A DNA stretch of 9,288 nt. Origin: CAZUFB01 sp964619775. Lineage in GTDB: Bacteria > Actinomycetota > Coriobacteriia > Coriobacteriales > UMGS124. Where the stretch lies: NCBI GenBank assembly GCA_964619775.1, contig CAZUFB010000077.1:1-9288 (forward strand). Reading direction: 5' to 3'. Under the pieces are notes generated by a model. It was given only the letters and a program-made list of their open reading frames with translations. It did not search any database and had not been told where the DNA came from. Position numbers and translations under genes: made by a program. Positions 5,252 to 9,288 of the stretch are shown here, one piece after another. Positions within the stretch are counted from its first letter, which is position 1, and each line of letters starts with the position of its first letter.

Positions 5252-6808
5252 CTAGCGTTTCAGCTCCTCCACCTGCCGGTCGATGAGCTCGATGAGGTCC
5301 TGCTGGGAGTGGATGTCCATCTTGCGGTAGATGCTGCGGATGTGCGTCTTGGCCGTGTCGGGGGCGATGCCCAGGGAGCGGCCGATGTAGGCGGCGGTGC
5401 GTCCGCGCGCAAGCAGGCTCAGCACCTCGCGTTCGCGCGGCGACAGGGCGAAGCGCGCCGCCATCGTCTCGCAGGCGTCGGGGATCTCGTCGGTCGTCTC
5501 GACCGGCTCGCCCGCGGCGAGCCACTGGCGCAGGGAGCTGCGCGGGTCGTTGAACACGAGCAGCGTCACCACGAAGAACACGAGCACCACCGCGCAGAAC
5601 AGCAGCGCCTCGGCGGTCTGCTCGCTCGACGCGGCCAGGCCGTAGCCTGCCAGCATGCCGGGGATCTGCGACGCCTGGAACACCGTGTAGCCCAGCGCGT
5701 AGACGCGCACCACCGACCGTCCCACGCGCCGCGCCAGGTCGCCCCAGTAGACCACCATAAAAAAGTAGAACACCGCAAAGCCCAGCTCGTCGACGCTGGC
5801 GGCCAGCCACACCGGCACCGCCTCGACCGAGGCGAGGGTCAGCCCGGCCACCGTGAAGACAAGCCCCACGGCGTAGATCTGCGACGCGCCCACCCGCGCG
5901 CTCAACAGGCGGCTCGCGGCGAGCAAGACCGCCCCGGCCAGCAGCTCGGCAAGCGTCATGCCCAACGAGGAGGGCAGCGCGCCGCCCGCCGGGCGCAGCG
6001 CGAGCGCCCCGTTGATGAGGCCGTACGCCAACCCCACCAGCACCGGCATGACCAGAAGCGTCCAGCTGAGGTTGACGGCCCGCGCCGCACCGGGCGGCGG
6101 CGCCGGAGCGGGTTCGTCCTCAAGCCGGCGCGTACCCACCCAGGCCAGCGCGGAGCACGGCAGCGCCGCGGCGACGAGCGCCGCGGCCTGCACGGCAGGG
6201 GGCGCCGCAAGCAGCGCGCAGAACACCGCGGTCGACAGCACCAGCGAAACGCCCATGTCGATGAGGCCCGCACGCAGGCTCATACGCGAGAACATCTCGC
6301 CCCAGGCTATTTTGAGGAAGCCGATGGACGCGCCTCCCAGGCACGACCCCGCGACGAACCACGCCGGCCCCGCACCGAGCGCGCTCGCCCCCACGCCGGC
6401 CGACCCGCCTGCGAGCAGCACGCCCGCGAGGGCCATGGCGCCGCGCGACCCCACCACCGTCGTCAGCGCGTCGCTCAGGCACAGGATGACGACGAGCGTG
6501 GCCACGTTGGCGAACAGGGTGACGGCCGTGGGGACGGCGAGCACCCCGCCGAGCTGGGCGAGCGCGTCGGAGCCCAGGCCCGTCTTGCCCACCAGGCACG
6601 ACCATAGCCAGATGCACGCAAAGCTCGCCCAGCGCGGCCAGCCGCGGGTCAGCTCGCGGCGCAGCGCGGCACGCCACGCGTCGGACGGCGTGCACGCGGG
6701 CCGGGCCGCCGCAGCGGAATCCTCCGCGGCCCCGCAGGCCGGGACGGCCGCGCGATCCGGAAGGTCGGACCGCACGGTACCGCAGACGCGTGCGCTCGTT
6801 TCCCGCAC
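5252..6808 (-). CDS. Membrane-embedded LuxR-family transcriptional regulator (12 TM plus GerE HTH)
   Basis: This 518-residue protein joins an MFS-like hydrophobic domain of about twelve transmembrane segments (roughly residues 60-420) to a C-terminal GerE/LuxR helix-turn-helix (about 450-510: LSPREREVL, RTAAYIGRSLGIAPDTAKTHI, YRKMDIHSQQDLIELI). There is no receiver, PAS or autoinducer-binding domain, so the membrane part is the likely sensor of an external or lipophilic ligand. Proteins of this architecture are numerous in Eggerthellaceae. In Eggerthella lenta some are known to control adjacent reductive-metabolism genes. I chose the GTG at 6808 because GGAGG lies exactly 6 nt upstream (6819-6815). 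The reading frame runs open to a TTG at 6877 with no ribosome binding site and low-complexity residues. Flavoprotein 2 follows on the same strand. The dyad at 5141-5161, between the two genes and repeated before flavoprotein 1, is the natural candidate target. Regulation of both is inferred. Confidence 0.9.
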   Translation of the reverse strand: MRETSARVCGTVRSDLPDRAAVPACGAAEDSAAAARPACTPSDAWRAALRRELTRGWPRWASFACIWLWSCLVGKTGLGSDALAQLGGVLAVPTAVTLFANVATLVVILCLSDALTTVVGSRGAMALAGVLLAGGSAGVGASALGAGPAWFVAGSCLGGASIGFLKIAWGEMFSRMSLRAGLIDMGVSLVLSTAVFCALLAAPPAVQAAALVAAALPCSALAWVGTRRLEDEPAPAPPPGAARAVNLSWTLLVMPVLVGLAYGLINGALALRPAGGALPSSLGMTLAELLAGAVLLAASRLLSARVGASQIYAVGLVFTVAGLTLASVEAVPVWLAASVDELGFAVFYFFMVVYWGDLARRVGRSVVRVYALGYTVFQASQIPGMLAGYGLAASSEQTAEALLFCAVVLVFFVVTLLVFNDPRSSLRQWLAAGEPVETTDEIPDACETMAARFALSPREREVLSLLARGRTAAYIGRSLGIAPDTAKTHIRSIYRKMDIHSQQDLIELIDRQVEELKR

Positions 6809-6814
6809 GGGGCA

Positions 6815-6819
6815 CCTCC
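6815..6819 (-). promoter_or_regulatory. Ribosome binding site deciding the GTG start of the LuxR-type gene
   Basis: GGAGG on the minus strand is followed by a 6-nt spacer (TGCCCC) and GTG (6808-6806). No comparable site precedes the TTG at 6877, which would add 23 residues. This fixes the start at the GTG. Confidence 0.75.
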
Positions 6820-6864
6820 GCAAGCCGAGCCGGGCATCGCCGGCGACAAGGGCGCGCGGGCGCG

Positions 6865-6888
6865 GTCCGGCACGCAAGTCCGGCGCGC
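6865..6888. repeat. Near-perfect 11-bp direct repeat in the LuxR-gene leader
   Basis: GTCCGGCACGC (6865-6875) and GTCCGGCGCGC (6878-6888) match at 10 of 11 positions and are spaced 13 bp start to start. They lie between the TATACT element (6921-6916) and the GTG start, inside the predicted untranslated leader. They may bind a regulator of the regulator gene, or be chance similarity in a G+C-rich leader. Confidence 0.3.
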
Positions 6889-6915
6889 GGCCCGGCGCAA
6901 CCCGACAACCAGGGC

Positions 6916-6921
6916 AGTATA
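6916..6921 (-). promoter_or_regulatory. Putative -10 element of the LuxR-type regulator gene
   Basis: TATACT on the minus strand matches five of six consensus bases and equals the -10 called for the HAD gene. No recognisable -35 lies 16-18 bp upstream. Transcription from here would give a leader of about 100 nt before the GTG start at 6808. The only A+T-rich hexamer in this 192-bp gap is this one. Confidence 0.45.
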
Positions 6922-6954
6922 CGACATCCGGCCCCGCATCCCGGACGACCGGTT

Positions 6955-6984
6955 GGCAGAGCGACCCCCAGCGCGGGGGCTGCC
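6955..6984 (-). terminator. Nested hairpin after the S9 peptidase gene (possible terminator without T-run)
   Basis: CCCCC (6965-6969) and GGGGG (6975-6979) pair around a 5-nt loop. Outside them GGCAG (6955-6959) can pair with CTGCC (6980-6984) with a 5-nt bulge on one side. It begins 17 nt after the S9 peptidase stop codon, where a terminator is expected, but no T-run follows on the minus strand. It may instead be a regulatory dyad upstream of the LuxR-type gene promoter. Confidence 0.3.
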
Positions 6985-7000
6985 GCCCGTGCGCCTGCCC

Positions 7001-9157
7001 CTACTCGACCTCGCGCAGCGCGGGCTCGCCGGCAGGCTCGCCCTTGAGCCAGCGGGCGCACCAGTCGGCGATCTCGGCCATGCGGCGCACGCGGGCCTGG
7101 GGCTTGCCGCTGCGGCTCAGCTCGTGGTTCTCGCCCTTGAAGACCGTCATGCGGGTCGGCACGCCGTGGAGCTGCAGGGCGGTGAACATCTGCATGCCCT
7201 GCTCCAGCGGGCAGCGGTAGTCGCAGTCGGAGTGCAGGAACAGCGTGGGGGTCTTCACCCGGTCGGCGTACTTGAGCGGCGACTGATCCCACATCCCGGC
7301 CACGTTGGGAGTGCCGTCGGTCTCGCCCCAGGGCCAGGCGCGGGTCTGGTCGTCGGCGAAGTAGTAGCCGATGTCGGCCACACCGAACATGCTGACCCAG
7401 TTGCTGATGGAGCGCTGCGACACGCAGCAGGCGAACCGGTCGGTGTGACCCACGACCCAGTTGGTCATGAAGCCGCCGTAGCTGCCGCCCATCTCGGCCA
7501 GGCGGTCGGCGTCGACGTCGGGGTAGCGCCTAAGCACCTCGTCGGTGAAGGCCATCAGGTCCTCGAAGTCCTTGCCGCCGTAGCCGCCGAAGATGCTGGC
7601 CGCGTACTCGATGCCGTGGCCGCCCGAACCGTGGGGGTTGGTGTAGAACACGAAGTAACCCAGGCTGCTGAGCCACTGGATCTCGTGCGACAGCACGTTG
7701 CCCATGACGCACTTGGGGCCGCCGTGGACCCACAGGATGCCGGGGTACTTGGTGCCGGGCCGGTAGCCGGCCGGCTTGACCACGTAGCCGCGCAGCGTGT
7801 CCCCGTTGCTCTCGAAGTCGAACGACTCCGGCTCGGTCACCGCGCAGCCGCCGAGCACAGAAGAAAAGTCGGTGAGGCGGGTCTCGGGCCCGGCCGGGGC
7901 GCCGTCCGCGTCGACCGCGCAGCGGTACAGCTCGGGCAGCAGGTTGGGACGCATGGCGACGTAGTAGAACGTGCGCCCGTCGAGGGTGTCGAAGCAGTCG
8001 AGCGACCCCTCGCCGCCTACGAGCAGGGTCTTTTCACCCGACGCGTCGAGGCGCGAGAGGTGCGAGGCGTCTCCCTCGGCGTGGGCCACATAGAGGGAGC
8101 CGCCGACCGCGAGCACCGCCTGCCCGCCGCCCTGGCGCGCATCGGTCACGATGTGGTTGTAGAGGTCGACGTTGAAGTCGTCGGCCGACACGCGGCGGTA
8201 GCCCGAGCCGTCGGCGCCCATGAGGAACACCTGCGGGTCCTCGTTGATGCCGTAGGTCTTCATGTCGCTTCCGAGCAGCATGAGCGTGTCGGCGTCGAGA
8301 AGCTTGAGCACCGAGAAGGACATGCCCTCGGGGCCGAGGGGTGCGACCTCGCCGGTCGCAAGGTCGATGGAGCTCACGCGGTTGGTGAGGGGCATCCTGC
8401 CGCGGTAGGTGCTCGACGCCAGGTAGACGCGCGTGCGGTCGGGCGACAGCTCGTAGAGGTCGACGCTCTCGTCGGCGGCGGTGAGGCGGCGCAGCGCGAC
8501 CTCGCCGGGTTTGGCCTGCGCGCCGCAAGCGGCGGGCTCGGCAAGCTCGGCCACGTAGAGCCCCCAGCGCAGGCCGGCGGTGTAGGTGTCGCCGTTTTCC
8601 CAGAAGGGGATGTCCTCGAGCGCGGCGTAGGGCGCGTCGGTGTCCGAGAGCTCGCGGGCGCGCACGAGCAGCCTGCCGCCAGGCAGCTGCCTCCAGTCGG
8701 CCACGGTCAGCGGAATGTGGGCGTACAGCTCGGCCTCGCCGCCGTCGAGCGCGATACGGTAGAGGTCGCAGCCCTTGGCGGGGTCGTCGGCCAACCGGTC
8801 GGGGGTCTTTTCCACGGCAAGGGCGACGACCTGCGCCTGCGTGGGGCGCCCGTCGCCCGGCAGGCCGGCGTCGCCGTCGGCTTTGGACGCGGCCTGCTGC
8901 CCGCGGCGGGAAACGAACAGCACGCTGCCGTCGTCCATGAAGTCGAAACGGCCCTCCTTGCCCGAACCCGTCAGGCGGCGCTGCTCGCCGGTGGCGACGT
9001 CCATCGTCCACAGGTCGTTGTCGTAGCGGTTCTGCCGCAGGTCGACCGAGATGACCGAGTACACCAAGCGCCTCGCATCCGGCGCCACGCGCACGCTGTT
9101 GACGTAACGGTAGCTGGCAAAGTCGTCGATACGGACCGGTTGCACGTCTTGCGGCAT
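7001..9157 (-). CDS. S9-family prolyl oligopeptidase / acylaminoacyl-peptidase-like serine peptidase
   Basis: This 718-residue peptidase has an N-terminal beta-propeller (about residues 1-430) that filters access of short peptides, and a C-terminal alpha/beta-hydrolase domain (about 445-718). The hydrolase domain shows the complete set of S9 motifs: LWVHGGP (oxyanion region, H478-G479-G480), nucleophile Ser559 in GGSYGG, Asp646 in DCDYRCPLEQ, and His678 in GENHELSRSG. These signatures fit the S9C acylaminoacyl-peptidase/dipeptidyl-peptidase-like group better than classical prolyl oligopeptidase. There is no signal peptide, so it acts in the cytoplasm on imported or endogenous oligopeptides. 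I place the start at ATG 9157 because AAGGAGGG lies 3-4 nt upstream. The frame stays open to a TTG at 9250, but those 31 extra residues do not resemble the family and have no ribosome binding site. It is followed after 192 bp by the LuxR-type gene, with no sign that the two are co-regulated. Confidence 0.94.
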   Translation of the reverse strand: MPQDVQPVRIDDFASYRYVNSVRVAPDARRLVYSVISVDLRQNRYDNDLWTMDVATGEQRRLTGSGKEGRFDFMDDGSVLFVSRRGQQAASKADGDAGLPGDGRPTQAQVVALAVEKTPDRLADDPAKGCDLYRIALDGGEAELYAHIPLTVADWRQLPGGRLLVRARELSDTDAPYAALEDIPFWENGDTYTAGLRWGLYVAELAEPAACGAQAKPGEVALRRLTAADESVDLYELSPDRTRVYLASSTYRGRMPLTNRVSSIDLATGEVAPLGPEGMSFSVLKLLDADTLMLLGSDMKTYGINEDPQVFLMGADGSGYRRVSADDFNVDLYNHIVTDARQGGGQAVLAVGGSLYVAHAEGDASHLSRLDASGEKTLLVGGEGSLDCFDTLDGRTFYYVAMRPNLLPELYRCAVDADGAPAGPETRLTDFSSVLGGCAVTEPESFDFESNGDTLRGYVVKPAGYRPGTKYPGILWVHGGPKCVMGNVLSHEIQWLSSLGYFVFYTNPHGSGGHGIEYAASIFGGYGGKDFEDLMAFTDEVLRRYPDVDADRLAEMGGSYGGFMTNWVVGHTDRFACCVSQRSISNWVSMFGVADIGYYFADDQTRAWPWGETDGTPNVAGMWDQSPLKYADRVKTPTLFLHSDCDYRCPLEQGMQMFTALQLHGVPTRMTVFKGENHELSRSGKPQARVRRMAEIADWCARWLKGEPAGEPALREVE

Positions 9158-9160
9158 AAG

Positions 9161-9168
9161 CCCTCCTT
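9161..9168 (-). promoter_or_regulatory. Ribosome binding site of the S9 peptidase gene, within an inverted repeat
   Basis: AAGGAGGG on the minus strand (9168-9161) lies 3 nt before the ATG at 9157, the best Shine-Dalgarno match in the window. The inverted repeat TCCTTGT (9164-9170) / ACAAGGA (9192-9198) overlaps it: in an mRNA starting upstream of 9198 the 5' arm would pair with part of the Shine-Dalgarno sequence. Confidence 0.7.
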
Positions 9169-9194
9169 GTACGATGGGTTTTGTTACCAGAACA

Positions 9195-9200
9195 AGGATA
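9195..9200 (-). promoter_or_regulatory. Candidate -10 of the S9 peptidase gene, overlapped by a small dyad
   Basis: TATCCT on the minus strand matches four of six -10 bases. No clear -35 is visible upstream (9217-9223). The short inverted repeat TTGTT (9181-9185) / AACAA (9191-9195) with a 5-bp spacer touches its downstream edge and could be an operator. The 131 bp between the ATG and the window edge hold no gene. Confidence 0.3.
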
Positions 9201-9269
9201 CACCGAGGCCGTGCAGAGCGTCCGTGGCAGGCAGCCCGAACGGCGAGCAAGGACGAGGCCGGACCTGCA

Positions 9270-9288
9270 ATCTGCGCGTATCTGCGCG
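9270..9288. repeat. Tandem 10-bp repeat cut by the window edge
   Basis: ATCTGCGCG occurs at 9270-9278 and again at 9280-9288, separated by one T. The period is therefore 10 bp, close to one helical turn. The second copy ends exactly at the window edge, so the number of copies is unknown. It lies 113-131 nt upstream of the S9 peptidase start. Confidence 0.45.

Noticed and set aside
131..5255. Long open frames on the plus strand (131-1330, 1703-3457, 3450-5255) and minus-strand frames overlapping the called genes
   Set aside because: They lie opposite or out of frame with genes that have clear conserved motifs. Their translations are rich in Arg, His, Ala, Val and Pro with no recognisable domain. 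This is expected where third-codon positions are nearly all G or C and stop codons are rare.
6809..6877. Upstream TTG start of the LuxR-type gene
   Set aside because: It has no ribosome binding site and adds 23 low-complexity residues, whereas the GTG at 6808 has GGAGG at ideal spacing.
9158..9250. Upstream TTG start of the S9 peptidase
   Set aside because: The ATG at 9157 is preceded by AAGGAGGG. The extra 31 residues are not typical of S9 peptidases, and the region carries promoter-like sequence.
1..9288. CRISPR arrays, tRNA or rRNA genes, insertion sequences, attachment sites
   Set aside because: All gaps between genes are 245 bp or less. None shows cloverleaf or CRISPR-like repeat-spacer structure, and no transposase or integrase motif is present.

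Overview
The window is about 70% G+C by eye. It holds six complete protein-coding genes, all on the minus strand, so transcription runs from high to low coordinates. Three features together point to a gut Coriobacteriia, most likely Eggerthellaceae: Tat-exported FAD reductases of the fumarate-reductase/ketosteroid-dehydrogenase superfamily, a 12-transmembrane LuxR-type regulator, and high G+C. This is an inference from gene content, not a phylogenetic placement. There is no rRNA, tRNA, CRISPR array or insertion sequence. The longest gene-free stretch is 245 bp (5007-5251).

In transcriptional order the layout is as follows. (1) 9157-7001 is a cytosolic S9 prolyl-oligopeptidase-family peptidase with an intact catalytic triad. 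(2) 6808-5252 is a membrane-embedded LuxR regulator: a 12-TM domain with a C-terminal GerE helix-turn-helix, and a GTG start chosen from a strong ribosome binding site. (3) 5006-3471 is a Tat-secreted FAD flavoprotein, followed by a strong intrinsic terminator. (4) 3271-2540 is an acyl-ACP thioesterase with its own -10 element and a hairpin leader. (5) 2401-1748 is a HAD phosphatase with its own promoter and a palindrome just after the -10. (6) 1567-11 is a second Tat-secreted FAD flavoprotein, paralogous to the first.

The most interesting signal is a sequence block shared by the upstream regions of the two flavoprotein genes, which lie 3.4 kb apart. It is 19 nt long, identical apart from one inserted A (5138-5156 and 1671-1690). 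At the copy nearer the LuxR gene it forms a perfect 8+8 bp inverted repeat. The simplest reading is a LuxR-type operator through which the membrane regulator controls both secreted reductases as a small regulon, with the thioesterase and HAD genes as separately transcribed passengers between them.

Both flavoproteins carry Tyr where fumarate reductases have their catalytic Arg, and a YYPGxGT motif near the C-terminus. They are therefore probably not fumarate reductases. Their natural electron acceptors are unknown, and steroid-like or diet- and drug-derived enones are reasonable candidates. Neither has a haem or FMN-binding domain, so electrons must come from a partner encoded elsewhere.
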